Assembly: GCF_000956175.1 (NCBI RefSeq)
Contig: NZ_CP011070.1
Location: 1,606,147 to 1,670,146 of the forward strand
Reading direction: 5' to 3'
Source of the DNA: Nitrosopumilus adriaticus
GTDB lineage: Archaea > Thermoproteota > Nitrososphaeria > Nitrososphaerales > Nitrosopumilaceae
DNA length: 64,000 nucleotides
A program made the translations under genes and the position numbers. How positions within the stretch are numbered: the first letter of the stretch is position 1; each line of letters begins with the position of its first letter. The notes under the pieces are model-generated. The model saw only the letters and a list, made by a program, of their open reading frames with translations, was not told the DNA's origin and searched no databases. Below, piece after piece: positions 40,485 through 49,606 of the stretch.

Positions 40485-41212
40485 ATCAGATGGTAGAAAT
40501 CAAATCTCAGTTTGATCCAAATCTTAGAAGATCAATTTTAAAGAAAAAACAGATTGCAATAATTCCAGTAGGTTCAATTGAACAACATGGTCCACACTTA
40601 CCCATATCAACTGATACAGATATTGTAACGGAGGTTGCAAAAAGAATTTCTGAGAAAAATAGGTTTCTTCTACTTCCAACCATTACATACGGAGTATCAT
40701 TTGAGCACGCACCATTTTTCAATCTAAGTATTAAAGAATCAACTCTCCGTACAGTTCTTTCTGATTTGTGTATGTCATTACTATCAAATGGCGTTAAAAC
40801 AGTTTTCATAATTAATGGGCATCATGGTAATCTAAAGCCAATAAAAAACATAGATGTCAAACTAAAGAAACTCTCAAAAAACAAGCTAAAGGTTTTCTCG
40901 TTATCTTATTGGCATTTTATGAAAAGAGAGTTTGATCATGCAGGATTTGTTGAAACATCACTAATGCTTGCAATCTCAAAAAATATCAAAATGGGTTCAG
41001 CCAAAAAAGGGCTAATTACAGACAAAATGACAAAAAAGGAAATTCAAGAACTTGGAAAATTAGCAAATAAATCATTTCCAAAAGCTACCAAAAACGGAAT
41101 TTGGGGAGATCCAACTAAAGCAACAAAGAAAGATGGACAAGCAATTTTAGCTGAAATCATCAATAATCTATCAAAAAGGTGTCAAACTTGCCTTACTGGG
41201 CATAGCTCATAG
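40481..41212 (+). CDS. Creatininase family amidohydrolase
   Basis: 243 residues from GTG. Metal-binding motifs PVGSIEQHGPHLPISTDTDI (Glu, His, Asp) and INGHHGNLKPI are clear, with the third site in HAGFVETSL. Archaeal members of this family include ArfB, the Fe-dependent formamide hydrolase of riboflavin/F420 synthesis, so a formyl-pyrimidine hydrolase role is attractive beside a one-carbon gene. This is inference; other family members are creatininases or peptidases. Confidence 0.85.
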   Translation: MNQMVEIKSQFDPNLRRSILKKKQIAIIPVGSIEQHGPHLPISTDTDIVTEVAKRISEKNRFLLLPTITYGVSFEHAPFFNLSIKESTLRTVLSDLCMSLLSNGVKTVFIINGHHGNLKPIKNIDVKLKKLSKNKLKVFSLSYWHFMKREFDHAGFVETSLMLAISKNIKMGSAKKGLITDKMTKKEIQELGKLANKSFPKATKNGIWGDPTKATKKDGQAILAEIINNLSKRCQTCLTGHSS

Positions 41213-41270
41213 TTTCACCAATGGAAATTTAATATAACGCCTCAATATCCAAGTCAATAAGTGATTATAG

Positions 41271-41507
41271 ATGTCCGTTGATATGGCAGTAAAAGTATTG
41301 GATGAGAGTATCAATCAAGTCGTATTGATAAAGCTCAAAGGAAACAAAACCATTAGAGGCATGCTTCTTGGTTTTGACCAACACATGAACCTGCTACTCG
41401 ATTCTTCAGAGGAAATTCCTGCTGAAGGCGATTCTAAAAGCCTTGGAAGCATTGTAGTTAGAGGAGACAATGTCGTTATGATATCTCCTCCACCAGCACA
41501 GCATTAG
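41271..41507 (+). CDS. LSm (Sm-like) RNA-binding protein
   Basis: 78 residues with both Sm motifs: [28 protein letters not shown] (Sm1) and [14 protein letters not shown] (Sm2). Forms a heptameric ring that binds U-rich RNA. The neighbouring L37e gene (10 bp away) is its classic partner in archaea. Confidence 0.95.
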   Translation: MSVDMAVKVLDESINQVVLIKLKGNKTIRGMLLGFDQHMNLLLDSSEEIPAEGDSKSLGSIVVRGDNVVMISPPPAQH

Positions 41508-41517
41508 GTGATTTGAG

Positions 41518-41685
41518 ATGACTAAAGGCACAACTTCTATGGGTGGTTTTACAAAGAAAAAAGTTCACATCAGATGTAGACGATGTGGTAAAAACTCACT
41601 CCATAAGCGTCACCACGAATGTGCAAGTTGTGGATTCCCAGAGGCTAAACGCAGAAAGTATTCCTGGATTAAATGGTATACATAG
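41518..41685 (+). CDS. rpl37e: Ribosomal protein L37e
   Basis: 55 residues, [20 protein letters not shown] then [21 protein letters not shown]. Zinc site of four Cys (CRRC ... CASC), basic throughout. Follows LSm by 10 bp and its stop abuts the next gene. Strong family match despite its short length. Confidence 0.95.
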   Translation: MTKGTTSMGGFTKKKVHIRCRRCGKNSLHKRHHECASCGFPEAKRRKYSWIKWYT

Positions 41686-42651
41686 ATGCAAGAAATTGTT
41701 TTAATTCTTAGTTCATTAGCAGGTGTTGCAACTGCTGCTGCAGTACGAAAAATGCCTAGAGACAAAAATCAATTACTCAGTTTAGGTGCTAGCTCTCACA
41801 TTAAAAGTCAAATTAATTCTCTAAAAATAGAAAAAGATATTCTAACCAAAACAATTTCAAGATTATATCAAGCAGATACAGAGTTTTCTAAAATTCAAAA
41901 AGACAAACTATTACTCAAATATCAACATCAATTGGGAATTGTTTTAGCAAAGTTAGAAAAACTAGATCAGGCAAGCAAGCATCCTGACTTGGGACCAGTA
42001 GGAGATGGTTTGATTACTTTGATGGATCAGAAACTATCAAAATTAGATGATAGATTGTATGAGCTATCATCAAAGATTGTAACTTCTAAAGCTGAGACAG
42101 AAAGTAAAGAGAAAGAAGTAAAGAAAGAATCAAAACAAGATATTTCAAAGTCTTTCAAAAATACATTCAACTTTGATATTCCAAAGAAGATAGAGTCAAA
42201 ACCAATTGAAATTCCTTCTACAAAATCAAGACAATCATTTGAATTAACTACGCTAACAAACATTTCAAAAAGTGAACCAAAATTTCCACTCTTTGAAAAA
42301 GAAGAAAAACAAGTTGTCAAACCAATGCCAGAACCAAGAGTAATTCAAACTGAACTAATCAAACCTAAGGAAGAGATTGTTGAAGAAATAATTCAACCAA
42401 AACCAAAAGTTGAAGACAAAATAGAGATTATTCAATCAGTAACACCAAAACAAGAAACAAGTATTGAAACTAAACCAGACATAAACAAAGAAGTAGCAAA
42501 AATTACAGAACACAAAGCATTACCAGGACCAGAAAAACCAAAGACTACAACAATAGATGATGACTTTGATGATGATACTGATGATTTAGATAAAATCAAA
42601 GGAAACATCATGAGAGTTTTATCAAAGCTCGATCAAGCTGAGGTAGAGTAA
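41686..42651 (+). CDS. Coiled-coil/low-complexity protein with N-terminal hydrophobic segment
   Basis: 321 residues. A hydrophobic start (IVLILSSLAGVATAAAV) may be a membrane anchor. A coiled-coil region (about 25-140) and a long Lys/Glu/Pro-rich linker follow. The acidic tail is DDDFDDDTDDLDKIKGNIM. Its ATG is immediately after the L37e stop and it directly precedes rpiA, so it belongs to the LSm-L37e-rpiA operon. Not recognised outside this lineage; function unknown. Confidence 0.7.
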   Translation: MQEIVLILSSLAGVATAAAVRKMPRDKNQLLSLGASSHIKSQINSLKIEKDILTKTISRLYQADTEFSKIQKDKLLLKYQHQLGIVLAKLEKLDQASKHPDLGPVGDGLITLMDQKLSKLDDRLYELSSKIVTSKAETESKEKEVKKESKQDISKSFKNTFNFDIPKKIESKPIEIPSTKSRQSFELTTLTNISKSEPKFPLFEKEEKQVVKPMPEPRVIQTELIKPKEEIVEEIIQPKPKVEDKIEIIQSVTPKQETSIETKPDINKEVAKITEHKALPGPEKPKTTTIDDDFDDDTDDLDKIKGNIMRVLSKLDQAEVE

Positions 42652-43326
42652 TTGTCCTTCGATAATGCCATCGTGGCATTGTCAAATGATGCATTAAAGT
42701 TAGTTAAAGACAATTATGTCATTGGATTAGGCAGTGGAAGGGCAGCTACTACACTGGTAAAATCACTTGGAAAATTAATCAAATTAAAAAATTATAGCAT
42801 CATAGGAATTCCAACATCATTGCAAATCAAATTGATTGCAGAAAAAGTTGGTATTCCATTAGCAGAGGCTGATCAGGTTAATCATATTGATATCGTATTT
42901 GATGGGGCAGATCAAATTGATTCTCAAAAATATGTTATCAAAGGAGGAGGAGGTGCATTATTACGAGAAAATATTTTGTTTAGTCTTGCAAAAAAAGTTG
43001 TAGTAATGGCAGACAAGTCAAAGTTTGTAAAAAATTTCACCAGAACTGTTCCAGTAGAAATTCATCCACTTGCAAGAAATTCAGTACTCAGATCTATTGA
43101 GAAATTAGGAGGAAAGGCAGAATTACGCTCACTAGATAGAGGATACCCATTCTTTACAGAAAATGGCAACATAATCTTAGATTGTGATTTTGGAACAATT
43201 AAGAATCCTAAAGTTCTGACTCAAAAAATCAAACAAACTACAGGAGTTTTAGAGTCAGGTATTTTTCTAAGAAAACCAGATGTCATTTACAGAGCTAAAA
43301 CAAATGGCAAATTCGATATTATATAA
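42652..43326 (+). CDS. rpiA: Ribose-5-phosphate isomerase A
   Basis: 224 residues from TTG. YVIGLGSGRAATTLVKSL, IDIVFDGADQID (catalytic Asp), IKGGGGALLRENI and VVMADKSKFV are diagnostic RpiA motifs. Interconverts ribose-5-P and ribulose-5-P. Last gene of the operon; the stop is 6 bp before the convergent pcm. Confidence 0.96.
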   Translation: MSFDNAIVALSNDALKLVKDNYVIGLGSGRAATTLVKSLGKLIKLKNYSIIGIPTSLQIKLIAEKVGIPLAEADQVNHIDIVFDGADQIDSQKYVIKGGGGALLRENILFSLAKKVVVMADKSKFVKNFTRTVPVEIHPLARNSVLRSIEKLGGKAELRSLDRGYPFFTENGNIILDCDFGTIKNPKVLTQKIKQTTGVLESGIFLRKPDVIYRAKTNGKFDII

Positions 43327-43332
43327 AAAATA

Positions 43333-44001
43333 TCATCTATTTTTCCCAAATTTTCCACGTAATGGAACAAATACATAATGTGATTCGTTTTTAATTTCAA
43401 TAATTCCTTTGAATGTTTTTTGTAGTAAAACTAATGATTGTGTTGAATTACCAACGGGTGCAATAATGAGTCCACCTTCTTTTAGTTGATCAATTATTGG
43501 TAAAGGAATTGCAGTACATGCTGCAGTGATTATAATTCTATCATAAGGTGATCCTTTTTCATATCCAACACTACCATCACCAAGAATTACATGAACATTA
43601 TCTATGTCGAATTTTTTTAGATTTTCTTCTGCAAATTTTACGAGTTGTGTATGTCTTTCAACAGAATAAACAGTTCCTCCACCGACCAAGTAAGAAAGGA
43701 TTGCACTTTGCCATCCAGAACCAGTACCAATCTCGAGGATTTTTTGTCCTTTCTTAACATCTAGCCATTCTGTCATTCTTGAAACTACACCTGGTTGAGA
43801 AATAGTTTGGTTTTTCATAATTTGGAGAGGTTCATTGTTATACGCATAGTCTAATTCAGATACTGGGACAAATTCATGTCTAGGAATATTTCTAAAAGCA
43901 TCTTCAATTTTTTTATCATTTAGAAATCGTGAATTTTTTAAATAATCAATTAAATCATTTAATGCTGTTTGGTATTTTTTTTCTATTGGTATTTTTCTCA
44001 A
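43333..44001 (-). CDS. pcm: Protein-L-isoaspartate O-methyltransferase
   Basis: 222 residues. SQPGVVSRMTEWLDVKKGQKILEIGTGSGWQSAIL is the PCMT signature (SAM-binding EIGTGSG). Other motifs: VYSVERHTQLVKFA, HVILGDGSVGY and APYDRIIITAA-like (PYDRIIITAACTAIP). Repairs isomerised Asp residues in aged proteins. Length normal. Confidence 0.95.
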   Translation of the reverse strand: MRKIPIEKKYQTALNDLIDYLKNSRFLNDKKIEDAFRNIPRHEFVPVSELDYAYNNEPLQIMKNQTISQPGVVSRMTEWLDVKKGQKILEIGTGSGWQSAILSYLVGGGTVYSVERHTQLVKFAEENLKKFDIDNVHVILGDGSVGYEKGSPYDRIIITAACTAIPLPIIDQLKEGGLIIAPVGNSTQSLVLLQKTFKGIIEIKNESHYVFVPLRGKFGKNR

Positions 44002-44058
44002 TTAATTTAATGGGTATTTTTTCCAATTAAAACACTCTGCAAATTATCCTAAATGATT

Positions 44059-44931
44059 TTAATGATCAGTGTTTGTTTCAGAATGTCTTATAGAATTCAT
44101 AAATTCAGGATGTTCTAACAATAATTCTATCATTTGTCGACGTAAATCTTCATCATCCATTATTGAATCAAGTATAGGATTCATCATTTGTTCAGACATC
44201 TTTGACATGTGTGAGGGATTTTGGATCATTAATTGGTGAATCTCATAACTTATTCCAGAATTAACCCACAACTCATGCATAACATCCATAATTCTATCTG
44301 AATTTGAAAATCCGGTAGAAGGAGAACTAGAATCCATCTTGTAACTAGGACACCATGAACATGAAGAACTATGCATTCCAGATTTCATCATTGGGTGATG
44401 TACTGAATCCATCCATGCCGAATGCATTTTTAGAGAGTTTTCCATGTGAGAGTGTTTTTTCATTGCTTGAATCATTTTTTCACGTAATTGAGGATCACTT
44501 GCCATAGGACCCAAGATATTTTTCATAAATTCAGGATTCACCTTCATTTGAGATATCCAATCATTCATAGTATTCATCATAATAATGGGGTTTTTCTGCA
44601 TCATCTCATGCCAATGATGCATTAGTTTTTCATTTGATACCATATTTTGCATTAGTTGATTCATCATCTCAGGACGTTTACTCATAATTGATGAATCATA
44701 GTTGCCAAATCCTCTATCAATCAGTATTAGATATGTGGAAGGCATCACACAAGTAGGAGTACCATCATTTTTTTGCAATAACAAATGACCAGATTTACAG
44801 GTAATAGTATCTGGATCTGCCATATTCTTCCATTGATGATGCGGAGACATATTTTGTGCAAAAGAATTTTCAAAAGATACAATAGAAATGCTAAAAACAA
44901 TCAAAATTAAAAAAGCTAAATAAAAATTCAA
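44059..44931 (-). CDS. Secreted Met/His-rich protein
   Basis: 290 residues. Signal peptide (about 1-25, FENSFA). A first domain (TITCKSGHLLLQKNDGTPTC, continuing to LILIDRG) is the same kind of CxxG...P.C...IDRG unit as at the C-terminus of the acidic secreted protein (18925). The rest is rich in Met and His (e.g. MHHWHEMMQKNPIIMMN, MHSSSCSWCPSYKMD). Met/His-rich extracellular proteins often bind copper, and copper is central to thaumarchaeal respiration; that role is inferred. Not a recognised family. Confidence 0.7.
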   Translation of the reverse strand: MNFYLAFLILIVFSISIVSFENSFAQNMSPHHQWKNMADPDTITCKSGHLLLQKNDGTPTCVMPSTYLILIDRGFGNYDSSIMSKRPEMMNQLMQNMVSNEKLMHHWHEMMQKNPIIMMNTMNDWISQMKVNPEFMKNILGPMASDPQLREKMIQAMKKHSHMENSLKMHSAWMDSVHHPMMKSGMHSSSCSWCPSYKMDSSSPSTGFSNSDRIMDVMHELWVNSGISYEIHQLMIQNPSHMSKMSEQMMNPILDSIMDDEDLRRQMIELLLEHPEFMNSIRHSETNTDH

Positions 44932-44988
44932 CAGAATAAATTTAATTTTTATTCATAAAAAGTCATCGCATAAAATTAGCGGTAAAAT

Positions 44989-46380
44989 TTAATTTATTTT
45001 TCTTTCAACTAGTTTGCCGTGTCCAAGTTTACCAATGACTTCAAAGTTATCAGCAATAATTTCTCCACGCACAAGTGTTTTTACGGGCCATCCTTTTAGA
45101 ATTCTTCCCTCATATACAATATAATCAGAGAACCCTCCAAACAAATCAGATGTAACTTTTTTTTCTTTTTTCAAATCAATCATAGTAATATCTGCATCAG
45201 AATTCTTTTCAAGAGTTCCTTTTTGTGGATACATTCCAAAGATTTGAGCAGCATTTTGACTAGTAAACTTCACAAATTGCTCTAGAGTAATTCTATTTTG
45301 ATTTACTCCATCATTGAGCAGGATTGGAAGTACAGTTCCAATTCCCGGAAAACCTGCTAGGGCCCCCCAAACATCATCTCCACCAAGTTTGAGTTTTAAT
45401 TGATTAGCAACATGATCTGTACCAATTGTGTTTATCAAATTGTTTGATAAAGCACTCCAAACAGCTTTGGAGTCTTTTTCTGTTCTGATTGGAGGCATTA
45501 CTTTAGCTAAATACCCTTGTTGTTTCTCATAAGATAGTGTAAGATAGTGAGGGCAAGTTTCAACAAAAATTTTAGTGCCAAGTTTTCTTTCTTCTTCAAT
45601 CTGTGCAAGAGCCCTCTCAGAACCAATATGCACAAAATATATCACACAATTGTAATCTCGTCCAAATTTAGAAACTGTCTTGATTGCTTTTGCCTCAAAT
45701 TCAGGAGAGCGACTTTCAGACCAGGCATGCAATCCATCTTGGTTTTTCTCTTTTGCAGTTTTAATTCCACAACCACATGACTCATAGTCTTCAGCATGAA
45801 CTAGTACTGGACAACCAAGTGATGCTGCAGTCTTTACTGTCTGTTCAACTATTTCATCAGTTACATCAACTTGGGCTGCAACAAGATCAAATGAATCAGG
45901 CGGCATATCCATGTAAACATGGCCAATTTCACCGCCTAGATTCATGTAAATCTTAAAAGATGTGATTCCTTTATCAACACAAAAATTCATTTCATTGATT
46001 TGAGTTTTAGTAAAAATTGAAGCGTGTATTGCATAATCAACATAATGATACTTTGATGCCGCATCAAGTTGGGCTTGTAATGATTTTGTAAATGGATCTC
46101 CCAATCGCAGCATTCTCATCATTGTTGTAATTCCTCCAATTGCAGCTGCATGTGATTCGGTTTTTGCCGCTTCATTAATTGGAGAATATACCCCATAGTG
46201 AACATGAGTATCAATTGGACCTGGGACAGAGATCAAACCATTTCCATTAATTTTATTGTCACATGCAGGAGTATCATGTGTTAATCCAACTATTTTCCCC
46301 TCATCAATAATTATATTTTTGTCAACCATCCCTTGAGGAAGAATAACGTGTGAATCAATTATCACAGTATCATACGTCAT
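44989..46380 (-). CDS. Dihydroorotase-like amidohydrolase
   Basis: 463 residues, amidohydrolase fold. Metal ligands DTHVHYGV (HxH) near residue 60, the carbamylatable Lys in SFKIYMNLGG, LVHAEDYES and GTDHVANQ with the catalytic Asp. The C-terminus has DITMIDLKKEKKV and VRGEIIADN. This is the dihydroorotase/dihydropyrimidinase (type I) group. Pyrimidine synthesis is the usual role. Hydantoinase cannot be excluded because no other pyrimidine gene is adjacent. Confidence 0.85.
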   Translation of the reverse strand: MTYDTVIIDSHVILPQGMVDKNIIIDEGKIVGLTHDTPACDNKINGNGLISVPGPIDTHVHYGVYSPINEAAKTESHAAAIGGITTMMRMLRLGDPFTKSLQAQLDAASKYHYVDYAIHASIFTKTQINEMNFCVDKGITSFKIYMNLGGEIGHVYMDMPPDSFDLVAAQVDVTDEIVEQTVKTAASLGCPVLVHAEDYESCGCGIKTAKEKNQDGLHAWSESRSPEFEAKAIKTVSKFGRDYNCVIYFVHIGSERALAQIEEERKLGTKIFVETCPHYLTLSYEKQQGYLAKVMPPIRTEKDSKAVWSALSNNLINTIGTDHVANQLKLKLGGDDVWGALAGFPGIGTVLPILLNDGVNQNRITLEQFVKFTSQNAAQIFGMYPQKGTLEKNSDADITMIDLKKEKKVTSDLFGGFSDYIVYEGRILKGWPVKTLVRGEIIADNFEVIGKLGHGKLVERKIN

Positions 46381-46455
46381 ATCAAAACATTATGCTTGCA
46401 GTCTATTATGCGTTGAGAAAATGAATAAAAGCGCAACTCTAAGAGATAGTTCATT

Positions 46456-46527
46456 GGGCCGGTGATTTAGGGGTATAATGCCTCGTTCGCAACGAGGATG
46501 TCGAGGGTTCGATTCTCTCCCGGTCCA
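46456..46527 (+). tRNA. tRNA-Ala (anticodon CGC), with encoded CCA
   Basis: 72 nt. Acceptor GGGCCGG/CCGGTCC with G3:U70 and A73, anticodon stem CCTCG/CGAGG and loop TTCGCAA (anticodon CGC), T-arm GAGGGTTCGATTCTCTC. CCA encoded at 46528-46530. The upstream gaataaaag (about 46421-46429) may be the promoter TATA. Confidence 0.95.
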
Positions 46528-46574
46528 CCATAACTTTTGAAATTAATGTAACATTAGTTTAATTTTTAATTTAT

Positions 46575-46652
46575 TTACCATTCATCTAGGTCATCATCAG
46601 TATCTTCAGAAATATTTTTTCTTGAAGGCCTAATTGGAATATAGATTCTCAC
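46575..46652 (-). CDS. Possible 25-residue microprotein
   Basis: GTG 46652 to TAA encodes VRIYIPIRPSRKNISEDTDD then DLDEW, ending in an acidic Trp tail. Upstream in-frame codons run to a stop five codons earlier (46667-46669). Too short to be sure. Confidence 0.25.
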   Translation of the reverse strand: MRIYIPIRPSRKNISEDTDDDLDEW

Positions 46653-46692
46653 AAATATCTCACAGAATTATTACACTTAGTATGGTGTTTGG

Positions 46693-47385
46693 TTAATCTG
46701 AAAACTGTGTATGTGTTGAAATAATTGGTCTAGAATAGATACGACAAAAGAGGAAAATACCTAAAATTTCAACTTGTTCTACAAGTAAAATGAAATACAA
46801 GTGCTCTAACCACCCACCAGAAAACTCATTCATTATAGCATATGTAATTGAAAATGCATAATCAAATGTAGAGTATATTCGGTTCTCAGAATCATAGACA
46901 ATCTGAATATTTTTTAGATTGTTTGGATTAATTTGATTCAAATCATTGTTTGAAACTATAGCATCATAAAACATTGCCTTGTCCTCAGAAAAAATAGATT
47001 CGCCTCTCTCCATGAAAAATATAGAACTACCAAAATAAAGCAAGGATAGAGCAGAGATTCCTATTACAAATTTTCCAGTCTTTCCAAAAATAGTCTTTTT
47101 CATTTGCTTTTCTAAGATACTTCCAATTTTTCCCAGTCTTTCTTTTCTGGCTAAAATCAAAATTACAATACCTAATCCAGTAATTAGACCGAAATTGCCT
47201 AGCCAGTGATCAGAGACATATTCCACGAAAATTAATCTCAGAGGCAAAAATACCCCTACAAGGAATCCGATCACAATTAGCTTTTCTAGAACGTCATTTT
47301 TTCCCATGCCCCTTAACCCAAACATAATAGCTCCCCATTTAGTTAAAACATTTCGAATGAATGCTATCCAGAAACTATTATACAT
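46693..47385 (-). CDS. Multi-pass membrane protein of unknown function
   Basis: 230 residues with about five hydrophobic segments (VIGFLVGVFLPLRLIFV, NFGLITGLGIVILIL, FVIGISALSLLYFG, C-terminal ILLVEQVEILGIFLF). A soluble loop contains RIYSTFDYAFSITYAIMNEFSGG. No family recognised. It starts close to the divergent zinc-ribbon gene (20 bp), so they may share a promoter region. Confidence 0.65.
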   Translation of the reverse strand: MYNSFWIAFIRNVLTKWGAIMFGLRGMGKNDVLEKLIVIGFLVGVFLPLRLIFVEYVSDHWLGNFGLITGLGIVILILARKERLGKIGSILEKQMKKTIFGKTGKFVIGISALSLLYFGSSIFFMERGESIFSEDKAMFYDAIVSNNDLNQINPNNLKNIQIVYDSENRIYSTFDYAFSITYAIMNEFSGGWLEHLYFILLVEQVEILGIFLFCRIYSRPIISTHTQFSD

Positions 47386-47405
47386 AAATAAAAAATATAA
47401 TCTTC

Positions 47406-47762
47406 ATGGAAGTTTTTGACGGAAAAAAGGCTGCACAAGATTACATGTCAAAACATACTTTAGCATTCTCTACACCTGAATTAACTCTAATGAGATTTGC
47501 ATTTTGGCTAGGTGATTCAGTGCCAGATCCAAAAAATGAGGGAGAGGGAATTCCAAGAATGATGACTTATTTGACAGAGCAGGACTTTCAACCAGTCTTA
47601 ATTGATGATGATAAATATGAACCATCAGGAGCTGTAAGAAGTTCAGCAGTTGTAGGAAATGCATACAATGAAGTACAGTCAGATGGAAAGTTTTGTTCAG
47701 AATGCGGATCTAGTTTATCTGCCACAGCAAAGTTTTGTCCTGAATGCGGTACAACACAATAA
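47406..47762 (+). CDS. Zinc-ribbon C-terminal protein A
   Basis: 118 residues. A compact N-terminal domain (EVFDGKKAAQDYMSKHTLAF) with no known match precedes a Ser/Val linker. The C-terminal zinc ribbon is FCSECGSSLSATAKFCPECG (CxxC-x11-CxxC pattern). The same ribbon type ends the next two zinc-ribbon proteins nearby (47789, 48830). Probably a protein-interaction or RNA-contact module; function unknown. Confidence 0.7.
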   Translation: MEVFDGKKAAQDYMSKHTLAFSTPELTLMRFAFWLGDSVPDPKNEGEGIPRMMTYLTEQDFQPVLIDDDKYEPSGAVRSSAVVGNAYNEVQSDGKFCSECGSSLSATAKFCPECGTTQ

Positions 47763-47788
47763 AATAATTAAAAATTTTTCAAAAAATT

Positions 47789-48322
47789 TTATGCTTTAGC
47801 GCCACATTTTGTACAAAATTTTGCATTGGCCCTTAATGCAGCACCACATGAAGAGCATCCACCGTCACTAGTTTGTGGAGCGGTTTGTCTTGGCATCAAA
47901 GATGGATCAGGTGATGGTAAAGTTCCAACATCTCCAAATGCTTCTTGTGCAGAAACAATTCCTGGTGGACCTCCGCCAACTGGATTTTGTGCAGTTCCTG
48001 CTCTAGGTGGTGCACCCATACCTCCAGCCATCATTCCAGGATTGGCCATTCCAGGCATCAAACCTGGAGACTGAGTATTTCCAGAACCAGAACCCATTGA
48101 TTTTTTCATTTCAAATATTACTTTGATTGCAAGAAATTCTAATGCGGAATATGCCACAGTATAATCACCTAATTTTTGGAAGAATTCTTTGTCACTGATT
48201 TGACCCTTTTTGTACATGTTGTTAGTATCTAGAAAAGATTCATAGTAGCCTTGAGATTCATCAAACAAACTCTGTAGTTTATCAAATAACATGTTGAGTG
48301 TATCTACTTCGCCAAATGACAT
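47789..48322 (-). CDS. Zinc-ribbon C-terminal protein B
   Basis: 177 residues. An N-terminal helical domain (LFDKLQSLFDESQGYYESFL) is followed by a Gly/Pro/Met-rich linker (GLMPGMANPGMMAGGMGAPP). The C-terminal ribbon is CSSCGAALRANAKFCTKCG. The domain layout (helical part, flexible linker, ribbon) resembles membrane-associated or regulatory archaeal proteins, but no family is recognised. Convergent with zinc-ribbon protein A. Confidence 0.7.
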   Translation of the reverse strand: MSFGEVDTLNMLFDKLQSLFDESQGYYESFLDTNNMYKKGQISDKEFFQKLGDYTVAYSALEFLAIKVIFEMKKSMGSGSGNTQSPGLMPGMANPGMMAGGMGAPPRAGTAQNPVGGGPPGIVSAQEAFGDVGTLPSPDPSLMPRQTAPQTSDGGCSSCGAALRANAKFCTKCGAKA

Positions 48323-48387
48323 ATTCTCACTAAAGTTTTGGAATATTAATTACTTTAGGATCAAAAAAGAGGAAAACGTGTTTGAGT

Positions 48388-48714
48388 TTACGCAAGTGCT
48401 CTATCAATCATATTTTTGTATGATTCTTTTGAAGCTGCACCTACTTGTTGGCTAACTATTTCTCCTTTGTTAAGGAGGATTAAGGTTGGAATACTAAAGA
48501 CATTGTATTTAGATGCCAATTCATTGGCTTCATCAACATTAACCTTGACAAATTTTACTTTGCCATCATAGTCATTAGCCAATTCTTCAACTACTGGACC
48601 TACCATTCTACATGGACCACACCATTCGGCCCAAAAGTCTACAAATACAGGAACGTCAGAATTTATCACATCGACTTCCCATGACTTTGCATCTGAAATT
48701 TGAGTAATTCCCAT
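48388..48714 (-). CDS. trxA: Thioredoxin (copy 2)
   Basis: 108 residues, a standard-length thioredoxin: FVDFWAEWCGPCRMVGPVVEEL and cis-Pro segment SIPTLILLNKGE. It lies in a zinc-ribbon cluster, 65 bp from protein B (same strand). It lacks the N-terminal extension of copy 1. Disulfide reductase role expected. Confidence 0.95.
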   Translation of the reverse strand: MGITQISDAKSWEVDVINSDVPVFVDFWAEWCGPCRMVGPVVEELANDYDGKVKFVKVNVDEANELASKYNVFSIPTLILLNKGEIVSQQVGAASKESYKNMIDRALA

Positions 48715-48829
48715 TCTAATATTATTGAGTTAAACGTACCTAAAAATGTTCACCAGAATTAACACCATATTTTTTGTTGTACAATAAAATTTCATATATA
48801 CTTAAATGACGTTTTGACAAAACCCAGAC

Positions 48830-49567
48830 ATGAGTTCAGAGCTTAGATTAAAGAAATTACGGGGTTCTGGAGGCTATGTTATGGCTACAGTTTCAGATGA
48901 ACAACAGATGAAAGGCAACCTAGGCGGTCCAGATCTATTTTTAGCACCAATTGGAAGACTAGAAGCTGAAAGAATTACTAAACATTTTTGCAATACTTGT
49001 GAAAAAGAATTTGAGGGCTCTCCAAAGATAGAGTTTGAAAATCCCAATGAAGAAGTTGCAGAAAATTTAATCTTATATGAAAAAGGTCAATACATTTGCA
49101 ATTCATGTAATGCATCAATTGCAGAATATAGAGAATTTAGAAAACAAGATGAAGCTGGGGATGTAGGAGTTGCAAAGCCATTAGAGCCTTCAGTTGAAAG
49201 TACACCACAACAAGTTGTAGAACCTACAGTAGAACCTACAATACAAACTCCACAAGAAACAGTTACACAACCAGGTCCAGCAACATCAGTTAGCTCCATT
49301 GAAGGAAGAGGAGTGTATGATGAAAATGCAAATAAGATTGGAACTGCAAAACAAGTTGGAATTGATTCTACACAATCAATGGTTTTAGTTATTACTAAAA
49401 ATGACGGTTCTGAAGGCAGTATTCCATGGAGTAATATCAAAAAAGTTGGAGAAGTAATTCTTTTAGGAAATCCAGAAGAGATAGCTCAACCCGGAAAATG
49501 CTCAAATTGTGGATTTGGAAATAAGGAAGGTTCCAAGTTCTGTGAAGAGTGTGGAACTAAGATTTAG
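48830..49567 (+). CDS. PRC-barrel-like protein with two zinc sites
   Basis: 245 residues. N-terminal zinc knuckle CNTCEKEFEG and CNSCNASIAEYREF. A Pro/Thr/Glu-rich linker follows (about 120-160). Then comes a PRC-barrel-like segment (GRGVYDENANKIGTAKQVGI, GSIPWSNIKKVGEVILLG). The C-terminal ribbon is CSNCGFGNKEGSKFCEECG. PRC barrels act in RNA processing (RimM) and in cell-division CdvA. Here the combination is unusual; function unknown. Divergent from trxA. Confidence 0.7.
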   Translation: MSSELRLKKLRGSGGYVMATVSDEQQMKGNLGGPDLFLAPIGRLEAERITKHFCNTCEKEFEGSPKIEFENPNEEVAENLILYEKGQYICNSCNASIAEYREFRKQDEAGDVGVAKPLEPSVESTPQQVVEPTVEPTIQTPQETVTQPGPATSVSSIEGRGVYDENANKIGTAKQVGIDSTQSMVLVITKNDGSEGSIPWSNIKKVGEVILLGNPEEIAQPGKCSNCGFGNKEGSKFCEECGTKI

Positions 49568-49606
49568 TTAGAAAATTTAATCAATGACACTAAGGCGATA
49601 ATGTAA

